DNA from: Phycisphaerae bacterium | GTDB taxonomy: Bacteria > Planctomycetota > Phycisphaerae > Phycisphaerales > SM1A02 | Assembly (NCBI GenBank): GCA_002716385.1 | Contig: PBAX01000014.1 | Coordinates: 165,448-229,447, forward strand | Length of the DNA stretch: 64,000 nt | Reading direction: 5' to 3' | Position numbers and translations under genes: made by a program | Shown here: positions 36,552-45,411 of the stretch, piece by piece | Layout: each line of letters opens with the position of its first letter | How positions within the stretch are numbered: position 1 is the first letter of the stretch | Notes under the pieces: model-generated | What the model saw: only the letters and a program-made list of their open reading frames with translations | Told to the model about the DNA's origin: nothing | Database searches by the model: none

Positions 36552-36614
36552 CGAGGAGCTCCTTCATGGACGGCCATTCAAGGCCGGAACTCCTCATGGT
36601 AGCCGACTGTCGAT

Positions 36615-37256
36615 TCAGGAACCGGCGGAAGCCAGTGGTACCTCCGGAGCCATTCCATTCGGGTCGATCTCGATGAGTTTCACATCGGCTACCAGCATCT
36701 GCTGATCGATGGAACCGTTGACGCTCTCCATGAGTGTCTCGCCGTTGCCACCTCGCGTCTGCTCCCATGGAACCGCGATCTTCCTCATCTCACCGATCTT
36801 CATCCCCGCGAGCGTCTCGTTCCATCCTGGAAACATGTCTTCACCGATTGGCAGCACGAGATCCCGACCACCTTCCTGAAGCGTGAGGATCTCCGTACCG
36901 TCCTCGGTCCACATGGACATGGACACCGTGACGGTACCTGTCCCTTCGGTCACGGTTTCGCCTCTACCGGGCATCACCGTGGCGAACCATGAACCGCCTG
37001 GTGTCTCCTGCCAGCTGCGACCGGCGATGCCGGGCAGGGTGTTCACATCGAAGTCGGGCGTGGAGACAACGACCATCTCGATTTCAACTTCATCGACGTC
37101 CGTCTTCGCGGAATTGACCTCTCCGTCCTCCGGTGGAGGCTGTGGCGCTTCAGGATCGGTATCCATCGGCTTCTGTGAATCATCACATCCGACGAGAGTG
37201 AAGGCCATCAGTGAAGCAGCCAGAATCGAAGTGCCAGTGAAGAATTTCCGAGTCAT
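36615..37256 (-). CDS. FKBP-type peptidyl-prolyl isomerase-like lipoprotein
   Basis: A 213-residue lipoprotein: MTRKFFTGTSILAASLMA leads to lipobox LVGC, followed by an acidic Pro/Glu-rich linker to about residue 60. The C-terminal 110 residues resemble an FKBP domain: a strand with GTVTVSMSMWTEDGTEI and the helix-loop PGWNETLAGMKIGEMRKIAVP. The usual aromatic pocket residues are only partly evident, so catalysis is uncertain. GGAGG lies six bases before the ATG and fixes the start; a longer frame to 37391 has no such site. It is downstream of nothing on this strand and has its own promoter region. Confidence 0.75.
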   Translation of the reverse strand: MTRKFFTGTSILAASLMAFTLVGCDDSQKPMDTDPEAPQPPPEDGEVNSAKTDVDEVEIEMVVVSTPDFDVNTLPGIAGRSWQETPGGSWFATVMPGRGETVTEGTGTVTVSMSMWTEDGTEILTLQEGGRDLVLPIGEDMFPGWNETLAGMKIGEMRKIAVPWEQTRGGNGETLMESVNGSIDQQMLVADVKLIEIDPNGMAPEVPLASAGS

Positions 37257-37434
37257 CTCAAGCCTCCTTGCAGGGGTTGGGTACTGATTTTCAGCAGAGT
37301 ACCCAAATGGGAAACGCCGTTCTGGTGGGCGTGGGCGGATTGTGGGCAAATTGGGTCGATTCCGCATGGGGATTTCTTTGGATTCCCCCATTCAGGGGAT
37401 TAGGATCTAGATCAGGGATAGGAGGAGGCAACGC

Positions 37435-38019
37435 ATGAAAAACACATTGATGTCAATCGCCCTGAGCGGCGCCGGTCTCGCGGGAATCGTTCAGGCTGAT
37501 GTTCTGGTCGAGTTCTCGCTGTACACCGATACAAACTGGGATCAGGTGGCCTACGACGTCACGATGCAGATAGAAGGCATCGATCTCATGGGTTCCATGC
37601 CCGATGGTCTTGACACCTACAACCTCGAAATGCAGGTCACGGGAAATCCCCAGTTGGGTGGCTTGCCCTTCCCGATCAACTGGTCGGGACAGATCGATGG
37701 ATTTCTCTCGGAATATGAAGGTGAGGGATGGGGAAGTCTTGGATTCTATATCCCAGACACTGATCCTACCTTTGAAATCTTCTATCCCGGCGCAAACGAT
37801 ATCAGCATGGAGTGGGGTGGCAACTGGGATTGGGATGAGGAAGGCAACGAGATAGTCACCTACAGCTATGGACTGGCGACCTTGACAGGTGGGCTGGCCG
37901 ATGCCGTTGGCCTTGATGTCCTGTATCTCAACAACTTCGTTGAAACCACGATCCCGGCACCGGCCGCGCTCGGTCTTCTGGGCGTGGGTATTGTGGCGGG
38001 CCGACGACGACGACGCTGA
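37435..38019 (+). CDS. PEP-CTERM-like sorted secreted protein
   Basis: A 194-residue protein with signal peptide MKNTLMSIALSGAGLAGIV (cut near QADV). The C-terminus IPAPAALGLLGVGIVAGRRR is a PEP-CTERM-like sorting signal: PxP motif, short hydrophobic helix, arginine run. Such tails are processed by exosortase-type systems and are widespread in planctomycetes. The mature body is acidic and beta-rich (EMQVTGNPQLGG, WGGNWDWDEEGN) and has no known domain. AGGAGG lies upstream of the ATG, and a strong hairpin terminator follows. Confidence 0.8.
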   Translation: MKNTLMSIALSGAGLAGIVQADVLVEFSLYTDTNWDQVAYDVTMQIEGIDLMGSMPDGLDTYNLEMQVTGNPQLGGLPFPINWSGQIDGFLSEYEGEGWGSLGFYIPDTDPTFEIFYPGANDISMEWGGNWDWDEEGNEIVTYSYGLATLTGGLADAVGLDVLYLNNFVETTIPAPAALGLLGVGIVAGRRRRR

Positions 38020-38052
38020 ACATTCCGATTCTCACACAACCAATGAAATGAA

Positions 38053-38080
38053 CAAGGCGACCCGGTTACGGGTCGCCTTG
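38053..38080. terminator. Bidirectional hairpin terminator
   Basis: A perfect 12-bp stem CAAGGCGACCCG / CGGGTCGCCTTG with a GTTA loop lies between the PEP-CTERM-like gene (+) and convergent atpD (-). It is followed by CTTGTTG on the plus strand and preceded by TTCATTTC-complement A/T bases on the other side. Position and strength suggest it terminates both genes. Confidence 0.8.
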
Positions 38081-38108
38081 CTTGTTGTATCGAACTGAAG
38101 TGGCGTGA

Positions 38109-39692
<1,584 letters not shown>

Positions 39693-39750
39693 TCACCCCA
39701 TTCGATCGGGCGAGGTACCATCCCGGTCAGGTAGCCGCAGGACCATACCT

Positions 39751-40152
39751 ATGAGATTCCAACTGATTGACCATATTCAGGACCGGGGCGAGGCCCATAT
39801 CAAGGCTGTAAAGCAGGTCTCGGCCGCCGAGGAATACCTCGGAGACCATTTTCCGGGCTTTCCGATCCTCCCGGGCGTCATGATGCTGGAATCGCTCGTC
39901 CAGGCGGCCAGAGCCCTGCTGCAGGATGGTGAGGATCATCGTCTGGTGCTGGGAGAGGTCAAATCGGTCAAATACGGCGCCATGGTCAAACCTGGTGAAC
40001 GCCTTCAGGTCGAGGTCACCGCAATCAAGCGTGACGATCAGGGGCAGTGGTCATGCAAAGGGAAGGGAATCGTCCTTCGTTCCGAGGCAGAATCCACCTC
40101 AGGGGAGACAGCCATCTCGGGACGGTTTACCATGCGACCCATACGGGTCTGA
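39751..40152 (+). CDS. FabZ-like 3-hydroxyacyl-ACP dehydratase
   Basis: A 133-residue hotdog-fold protein. The FabZ signature HFPGFPILPGVMMLESLVQA contains the catalytic His and Glu. It would remove water from 3-hydroxyacyl-ACP in fatty acid or related lipid synthesis. The ATG at 39751 (MRFQLIDHIQD) is set by homology. It forms a same-strand trio with an acyl carrier protein (46 bp downstream) and a second hotdog protein. Because the trio lacks a ketosynthase, it may serve a special pathway; which one is not evident. Confidence 0.9.
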   Translation: MRFQLIDHIQDRGEAHIKAVKQVSAAEEYLGDHFPGFPILPGVMMLESLVQAARALLQDGEDHRLVLGEVKSVKYGAMVKPGERLQVEVTAIKRDDQGQWSCKGKGIVLRSEAESTSGETAISGRFTMRPIRV

Positions 40153-40197
40153 ACGCAACATCTGCAACGACCCCATACTCAGGAGCTTGAAGGACCC

Positions 40198-40617
40198 ATG
40201 GCCATGAGCCCAGATGACATCTATACGAATATGCGTGAGGTCCTTGAAGAAGCCCTCGGAGTCGACGAGGACGAAGTTACACCGGAAGCGAAGCTGGTCG
40301 CCGATCTCGGCGCAGAGTCGATCGACTTCCTGGACATCCAGTTCCGACTCGAGAAGACCTTCTCCACTGACGATGCCCCCTTCAAGATCGATCAGGGTGA
40401 ACTCTTCCCCGAGAACCTGATGGACAATGCGGAATGGGTTCAGGACGGGAAGTTCACCGATGCGGGCATGACGATGCTTCGTGAACGAATGCCCCATCTT
40501 GATCTCGATGCCTTTGATTCCGATCGCTCGCTCGCCGGCGTTGCCGACCTGATCACCGTTCAGGCACTGGTCAACTTCGTTGAACGCAAGCTCAATGGAA
40601 CACCGGCGACTTCCTGA
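40198..40617 (+). CDS. Acyl carrier protein, extended form
   Basis: A 139-residue carrier protein. The phosphopantetheine attachment Ser is in LGAESIDFLDIQFRLEKTF (about residue 41). Helix 1 (IYTNMREVLEEALGV) is typical, but an insertion of about 50 residues separates helix 2 from the last helix (LITVQALVNFVERKLNG), making it nearly twice the length of AcpP. Start 40198 or 40204: AAGGA is better spaced for the second. It sits between two hotdog dehydratase genes, so it is probably their dedicated carrier. Confidence 0.9.
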   Translation: MAMSPDDIYTNMREVLEEALGVDEDEVTPEAKLVADLGAESIDFLDIQFRLEKTFSTDDAPFKIDQGELFPENLMDNAEWVQDGKFTDAGMTMLRERMPHLDLDAFDSDRSLAGVADLITVQALVNFVERKLNGTPATS

Positions 40618-40637
40618 GATCGACGGGGCTGCGCAGC

Positions 40638-41162
40638 ATGAGATGGATGTGGATCGATCAGATCATTGATTTCGCCGCAGGCGAACGCATGTCCGCCGTC
40701 AAGAACGTCTCGTTGTCCGAAGAGCACATGCATGATCACTTCCCCGCCGATGCGCGATTCCAGGCAGAGCCCGTGATGCCCGCCTCACTCATGATCGAGG
40801 GCATGGCCCAGACGGCGGGCATACTCGTCGGTGCCGTCAACAACTTCAGCGAGAAGGTGGTTCTGGCCAAGATCGCCCGGGCTGAACTGGCCGCCGAAGT
40901 TCGCCCTGGTGGAACCATCCGGTACGACGCCGTCATCGATCGCATCGACGAGGCTGGCGCCGCCACGAGTGGAACGGTCTCGGTCCGACATCCTGATACC
41001 GACGAGTGGAACCAGATCGGCCATGTAGATCTGATGTTCAGCCATGTCGATCACAACATGGCGGGACTGGATTTTCCGGAAGAGAACTTCGTCTTCTCTG
41101 ACAACTTCAAGACGATCCTTCGAAGCGCCGGTCTGGAATCACTGGCCGATTCGGCCGGCTGA
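40638..41162 (+). CDS. FabA/FabZ-like hotdog dehydratase
   Basis: A 174-residue hotdog protein related to FabZ/FabA. The His of DHFP and the Glu of SLMIEGMAQTAGIL are kept, but seven extra residues stand between HFPA and the PVMPA turn. It is longer than the first FabZ-like protein of this trio, with an additional C-terminal segment of 40 residues. It probably acts on the neighbouring carrier protein. The stop is 4 bp from the convergent coaD end. Confidence 0.85.
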   Translation: MRWMWIDQIIDFAAGERMSAVKNVSLSEEHMHDHFPADARFQAEPVMPASLMIEGMAQTAGILVGAVNNFSEKVVLAKIARAELAAEVRPGGTIRYDAVIDRIDEAGAATSGTVSVRHPDTDEWNQIGHVDLMFSHVDHNMAGLDFPEENFVFSDNFKTILRSAGLESLADSAG

Positions 41163-41166
41163 ACAC

Positions 41167-41733
41167 TCAGTCCACGCCCCAGGTACCTTCCATTTCCCGG
41201 CCACTCAGCGTATTGGCGGCATCGGATTGGGCCGCTGCCAACCGCTCGATCACAGTGGGAGGCACGACGCCCTCGAGCGTCTTCAGATCACCACCCAATG
41301 CGACGATCTGACGAATCAGGCTCGAGGATGTGAATCCGAATTCCTGGGAGGGCAGGATGAAGACGGTCTCGATGTCCGCCACATGTCGATTGGCCAGCGC
41401 AAGCTGGCACTCAGTGGCGGTATCGGTCGCGTTCCGAAGACCTCGAAGCAATGCGGTCGCTCCGATGCTTCTGGCAAACTCCACGGTGAGACCTTCGTAG
41501 GACTCCACGCGGACCCGACTCGCCTCGGGACAGTCCTTCGAGAGTTCATGGACGAGTTCCGACGCCATGGCCGTTCGCTCCTCGATCGAGAAGAGGCATC
41601 GCTTGTCGGGATTCTGCCCGACACCGACCACTATCTCATCGAACAGACGACAAGCCCGTCGAATGACATCCAGGTGACCATTGGTGATCGGATCGAATGA
41701 ACCGGCATAAAGCGCCATGTGTGTCTTGGTCAT
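41167..41733 (-). CDS. coaD: Phosphopantetheine adenylyltransferase
   Basis: A 188-residue nucleotidyltransferase for the penultimate step of CoA synthesis (4'-phosphopantetheine to dephospho-CoA). N-terminal YAGSFDPITNGHLDVIRRA contains the NGH motif, and FTSSSLIRQIVALGG is the C-terminal ISSTxVR-like loop. The ATG at 41733 gives the usual MTKTHMALYAGSFDP start. It is about 25 residues longer than E. coli CoaD at the C-terminus. It converges with the ACP/hotdog trio, whose carrier receives its prosthetic group from CoA. Confidence 0.95.
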   Translation of the reverse strand: MTKTHMALYAGSFDPITNGHLDVIRRACRLFDEIVVGVGQNPDKRCLFSIEERTAMASELVHELSKDCPEASRVRVESYEGLTVEFARSIGATALLRGLRNATDTATECQLALANRHVADIETVFILPSQEFGFTSSSLIRQIVALGGDLKTLEGVVPPTVIERLAAAQSDAANTLSGREMEGTWGVD

Positions 41734-41839
41734 GCCCTGATTGTAGACACCTCTCCGGGTTTTCCATACGACCAGTCCAGATGGAATCAAGAACACCTCT
41801 TTCAAGCTGTTGTGAGCGAGAAAAGGACAATCTTCCTTG

Positions 41840-42062
41840 CATCAGGAGTGGATGAATCGGACCTTCTGAAGGTACGACGAGCCTATCGCTCGTTTGACGT
41901 AAACCTAGCCTGGATCGGAATGCCTCCCCGGTCCGAGCGTACTTATCGGGGCTCGGCGTCATCCGACGTCGAGCACCCATTCCTCTCTCTCGCTCCAAGG
42001 GACGCGTTGTCCCGGATGAACGACTCGGCGGCTTCTGTCTTGATGGAAGCCGCCGATCTCAT
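41840..42062 (+). ncRNA. Candidate structured non-coding RNA
   Basis: No convincing protein covers this 343-bp gap between coaD and the next minus-strand gene, but it is dense in inverted repeats on the plus strand. An 8-bp closing stem AGGAGTGG (41844-41851) / CCATTCCT (41977-41984) encloses four hairpins: ACCTT/AAGGT (41861-41873), ACGAGC/GCTCGT (41877-41893), GGATCGG/CCGGTCC with one G-U (41912-41934) and CGTC/GACG (41957-41968). GGGAC/GTCCC (41999-42013) follows, then a terminator at 42025. No plus-strand gene follows closely, so a trans-acting RNA is more likely than a riboswitch. I could not match it to 6S, SRP, tmRNA or RNase P. Confidence 0.45.
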
Positions 42063-42066
42063 TTTT
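42025..42066 (+). terminator. Intrinsic terminator (plus strand)
   Basis: Perfect 11-bp stem TCGGCGGCTTC / GAAGCCGCCGA with a 10-base loop, followed by TCTCATTTTT. It reads correctly only on the plus strand, although no annotated plus-strand gene ends here. It is therefore the main support for a plus-strand transcript in the gap upstream. Confidence 0.82.
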
Positions 42067-42076
42067 GCATCAGAGC

Positions 42077-42745
42077 CTAGCGAACCAAGATGTTGTCCCG
42101 ACCGGGAATGATCACATCCGCGATCTCGATGGCTTCCTTGAAGGAATCATGGGCCTTCTCGAGATCATGGCATCCCGGAAGCACCTTGCCCTGTTCCAGA
42201 TGTTCCGCCGTAGCAATGGCATCGCCAGCAATCAGGACCGTTGCTCTTGGTTGCGAGATGAGCAGGCCGCAAGTTCCATGTGTTACACCCGGCAAGGGGA
42301 AGAGGTCCACCCCATCGACTATGCAGTCAGGGGCTGCCTGAATCCCTGCTATGCCGTCCAGACGAGCTTGACACATCGCCACCGTCTCTTCATCGGCATG
42401 CGTCACCGCGTCCTCGTATTCCTGCATCAGCCTCGCCCGAACATGTTCCAGTTCCGGTTCATGAGCCAGGCAGTGAGCCTGGGGAAACGCATCGAGTCCC
42501 CTTCGATGATCCCCATCGAGGGATGTCATGAAGACATGGGTGATATCACGGCAACTGAGAGGGGCACGTTCCGCCATGCGAGCATCCAGTACCTGCTGTG
42601 GCAATGATGGATTAACCAGTACACGGGCCTCGTCCGTCATCACCAGTGAAGTGGTGGCATGAGGCGTCCGCTGATGTGAATCCCCTTCCCACAGCGGATG
42701 GACTGAAAGGGTCCCGAGGGAAATGACTCGATATTCCGGTGGCAT
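42077..42745 (-). CDS. Metallo-beta-lactamase-fold protein with altered metal ligands
   Basis: A 222-residue protein with the MBL-fold hydrolase layout: a strand with TTSLVMTDEARVLVNPSL, VFMTSLDGDHRRGLDAFP where the HxHxDH motif is expected, GVTHGTCGLLI (third His kept) and VLIAGDAIAT (bridging Asp kept). In the first motif the two leading histidines are Ser and Asp, leaving only DH, and the last His is replaced in IIPGRDN. It may bind one metal or none. GGAGAGG just before the ATG at 42745 fixes the start. Substrate unknown. Confidence 0.82.
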   Translation of the reverse strand: MPPEYRVISLGTLSVHPLWEGDSHQRTPHATTSLVMTDEARVLVNPSLPQQVLDARMAERAPLSCRDITHVFMTSLDGDHRRGLDAFPQAHCLAHEPELEHVRARLMQEYEDAVTHADEETVAMCQARLDGIAGIQAAPDCIVDGVDLFPLPGVTHGTCGLLISQPRATVLIAGDAIATAEHLEQGKVLPGCHDLEKAHDSFKEAIEIADVIIPGRDNILVR

Positions 42746-42843
42746 GACCTCTCCTCTACTGGATCTAGACGATTGCATCAGATCAAATCGGCACTTCAGG
42801 CAACCGGGCAGAATACGTCCTGCGGAGGCCCTACACTTGGATC

Positions 42844-44793
42844 ATGATTACTCATCTGCTTTTTATGATGGCCATGGTTTCCATGAATCCAGACGGCACG
42901 GGGAATGATGACGTCCCATGGCCGGTGAGGATGGGCGCTCAGGCCCTCTATCGATCCAATCAGATTCCGATGATCGATCAGGTCGTGCTGGTGCCGGATA
43001 CGGATACATTTCTGGATGAAATGGCCTACTGGTCACCTGCAGGACAATGGCCTGTTCTGATCGAAGACGATCATTTCGCCCCAATGTTCATTCGACGCTT
43101 CAAGCCATCCAAGGTCTACCGAAGGGTTGCGGTTGAAAAGCCTGTGAAGAGCGTTATGGAACGATGCGAGCTGGTTCTCAAGCGAGGCTGGGGCGCCACT
43201 CCCGAGGAAACACTCCAACAGGCCATGGCAAGGATGGAACTCACGCCCATCGGGCTGGTACTGACATCGGAGAACGCGAAGTCATGGCCGGCTGCGCTCG
43301 CACTGGCGGTGGGACGTGGACAGGAATTGAAGATGCTCGAGGGCTCGTTCGGAGGTGGCGGGACAATCCTGTCGGCTTCCAAGTCGCAGCTTCTGACCGA
43401 ACTGGTTCGAAAACGCTGCGAGGAGACCGGGCTCGACTGGAACACACTTGGTGATGATCTGGACGCCATCACGATCTGCCGCAATCTGCCCTCGCGTGCC
43501 CGAATGGATCTGCCACCCGGCACAAGAGTTCAGGCATCCGGAGACAAGGGCAAGGATGAACCGCTCGCGATAACGGATCTGCTTGGTCGAATGCCCGATG
43601 GGCGACGCTATGCCATCGTCGGATGGATCAACGGCGACCACATCGAGTCGACCTACATCGCCATGTGCAGTCTGTTCCTCAAGCAGGAGACGGCCTGGCT
43701 TTGCAACGGATATCCCAACGAAGGCCAGTGGGGGCAATATGGTTTCGATGAAGCGGAGAAGACACTCATCGATGCCGGCTTCGCCTGCACGGTCACGAAC
43801 AATGCATCGGTGCGAACACTGAGGACCATCGCTTCGGGTGGGATCAATGAAGATCTGATCCTGATGAATTCGAAGGGCAATCGTGACTTCTTCGATCTGG
43901 GTAATAGTCGCGGAACACCCAATGACATACCCGTCCTGAATTCCCCAGCCGCGCTGCAGATGGTCCACAGCTGGTCATTGCAGGATCCCAGCAACAATCA
44001 GACTGTCGGTGGACGGTGGCTGAACCACGGAGTCTACGCCTACATCGGCTCTTCACATGAGCCGATGCTGGGTGCATTCGTACCGCCCGCGGAGTTGACC
44101 AGAAGGCTGAGCATGCTCGTGCCATTCCTGGTGGCTGGGCGATGGTGGGATGGACAAGGACCGTTTTCAAAGACATGGCGGATTAACACCATCGGAGATC
44201 CCTTGATGACGATCGGTCCCCCGGGTCTGGACAAACGCAAGCGTCTGGTCCCAGGAGAAGGGGCTTCCAAGCGGGCGATCGATCTGAAGGTCGCGGCTGA
44301 ACAGATCATGAGGACGATGACGCAGTCGCCGAATGCCGAGGAGTTGACACAAGCCCTCACGGCACTGGATCTGCTTGGTGAGGACGAGTTGGCTCGCCAG
44401 CTCTGGATCTTCGGAAAGCAGAATGACATTACGAGCCAGTCCTCGGCATCCATCATGCTCGGGCCACTGTTTCGATTGCGAGACACGAAAGCCTTTGTGG
44501 AGACGTGGCCGGCCGTCGGCTCGACGAATCAGTTGGATCGCGACATGCTCTGGCAACTGCTTGGCCCTCGCCTTGCCGACAGTTCGGATGATGATGTGAT
44601 CCTGCTGCTGGAATCCGAGGTCAAGGGCAAGACGCCCTCGAGCTACATCGAGATTCTCGCGCCCCAGCTGGCCCGTAGATTCGGCACTGCCAGAGTGATG
44701 GCATTGATCAGGAAGGCTGAAAGTCGTATCAGGGGTGGTCAGGAAAAGAAGCGGCTGGAGAATCTGTATCGTCAGTTCTCAACAGGCCGCTGA
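42844..44793 (+). CDS. Large protein resembling C25/gingipain-fold peptidases
   Basis: A 649-residue protein; family not firmly recognised. The region about 370-460 (LNHGVYAYIGSSHEPMLGAF, PPAELTRRLSMLVPFLVAGR, NTIGDPLMTIGPPG) resembles the end of the caspase/gingipain-like domain found in C25 and TIGR03790-type proteins, where GDPL closes the fold. A catalytic His-Cys pair is not obvious to me. The N-terminal 18 residues are hydrophobic but a weak signal peptide. The last 180 residues look helical (ALTALDLLGEDELARQLW) and may form repeats. No close neighbours on its strand. Confidence 0.7.
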   Translation: MITHLLFMMAMVSMNPDGTGNDDVPWPVRMGAQALYRSNQIPMIDQVVLVPDTDTFLDEMAYWSPAGQWPVLIEDDHFAPMFIRRFKPSKVYRRVAVEKPVKSVMERCELVLKRGWGATPEETLQQAMARMELTPIGLVLTSENAKSWPAALALAVGRGQELKMLEGSFGGGGTILSASKSQLLTELVRKRCEETGLDWNTLGDDLDAITICRNLPSRARMDLPPGTRVQASGDKGKDEPLAITDLLGRMPDGRRYAIVGWINGDHIESTYIAMCSLFLKQETAWLCNGYPNEGQWGQYGFDEAEKTLIDAGFACTVTNNASVRTLRTIASGGINEDLILMNSKGNRDFFDLGNSRGTPNDIPVLNSPAALQMVHSWSLQDPSNNQTVGGRWLNHGVYAYIGSSHEPMLGAFVPPAELTRRLSMLVPFLVAGRWWDGQGPFSKTWRINTIGDPLMTIGPPGLDKRKRLVPGEGASKRAIDLKVAAEQIMRTMTQSPNAEELTQALTALDLLGEDELARQLWIFGKQNDITSQSSASIMLGPLFRLRDTKAFVETWPAVGSTNQLDRDMLWQLLGPRLADSSDDDVILLLESEVKGKTPSSYIEILAPQLARRFGTARVMALIRKAESRIRGGQEKKRLENLYRQFSTGR

Positions 44794-44811
44794 TCGACGG
44801 ATCACATTCGC

Positions 44812-45057
44812 TCATTCGGCGAATGCGATGTTGGCCTTCTCTGCTGTTTCCAGTCTGGCCACCAGTTCGAAGGTGTAGAGCTCGCAGCCAAGCGAATCGC
44901 CTGCACCGAGTGCAAGGGCAGTGGATGGACCGTTAAATGCCGAAAATGCGGCTTTGTGAACATCATTGATCTTGGATATCGAAGCTTCCATGGAACTGTC
45001 CATGTTGGAGTTGACTGGGCCAGTCAATACAGCGGTGACGATAATGAGCGTGTTCAT
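44812..45057 (-). CDS. Small hypothetical secreted protein
   Basis: An 81-residue frame starting MNTLIIVTAVLTGPVNSN, which could be a short signal peptide; AGGA lies ten bases upstream. The rest (SALALGAGDSLGCELYTFEL-type sequence) has no recognised domain. An overlapping plus-strand frame (44966-45163) competes but has no ribosome site. It ends 18 bp from the convergent C25-like gene. I consider it more likely real than not, but only just. Confidence 0.4.
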   Translation of the reverse strand: MNTLIIVTAVLTGPVNSNMDSSMEASISKINDVHKAAFSAFNGPSTALALGAGDSLGCELYTFELVARLETAEKANIAFAE

Positions 45058-45411
45058 GGGTCCATTCCTGCCTATCAGTCTCTTAGCGACCACACATGGG
45101 CCGCTCGAGAGCATCGAGATGCCCTTCAATGGTGTCTTTCGACGCATTGGGGGGGGCAATTAAGTTCAATTCGAAAGATCTTCAAAGAGGTCTGAGGGCC
45201 GCCTGATCAGGCTGCCCTCGCACTGAGGGACTCTTCAAGGGCTTCCAATGGAGACAACCCCACACATGGCATTCCATCTCGTGTTTTTCCTTTCTTGACA
45301 GGAAGAACTCTCATGGGGAGGCTGTACAACCCGACCTTGGTGCTGTCTGGCATTTCAGCCTGCCAGTTCGATGTTTGAAGGCGGATCAACTGGGTAGGAA
45401 CTGGATCGAAT
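45058..45411. other. 354-bp region before the TpsB-like gene
   Basis: This stretch should hold the promoter of the two-partner secretion genes. On the minus strand there is one weak frame (45207-45431, 74 residues, MESLELIFDPVPTQLIRLQT at the start) that overlaps the TpsB start by 20 bp and has no recognised domain. An imperfect hairpin (GAGGGC 45194-45199, GCCCTC 45214-45219, with the palindrome CCTGATCAGG inside) covers its stop codon and may be a weak terminator. I do not see a clear -35/-10 pair. Confidence 0.35.

Noticed and set aside
35571..36602. 343-codon plus-strand open frame
   Set aside because: Antisense to the secreted M3 peptidase gene; no domain recognised.
41719..42111. 130-codon plus-strand frame across the coaD/MBL gap
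   Set aside because: It overlaps the start of coaD, reads through the strong terminator at 42025 and into the next gene; no ribosome site. The RNA interpretation fits better, although a short protein here cannot be fully excluded.
44966..45163. 65-codon plus-strand frame
   Set aside because: Competes with a minus-strand frame that has a ribosome site and signal-like start; this one has neither.
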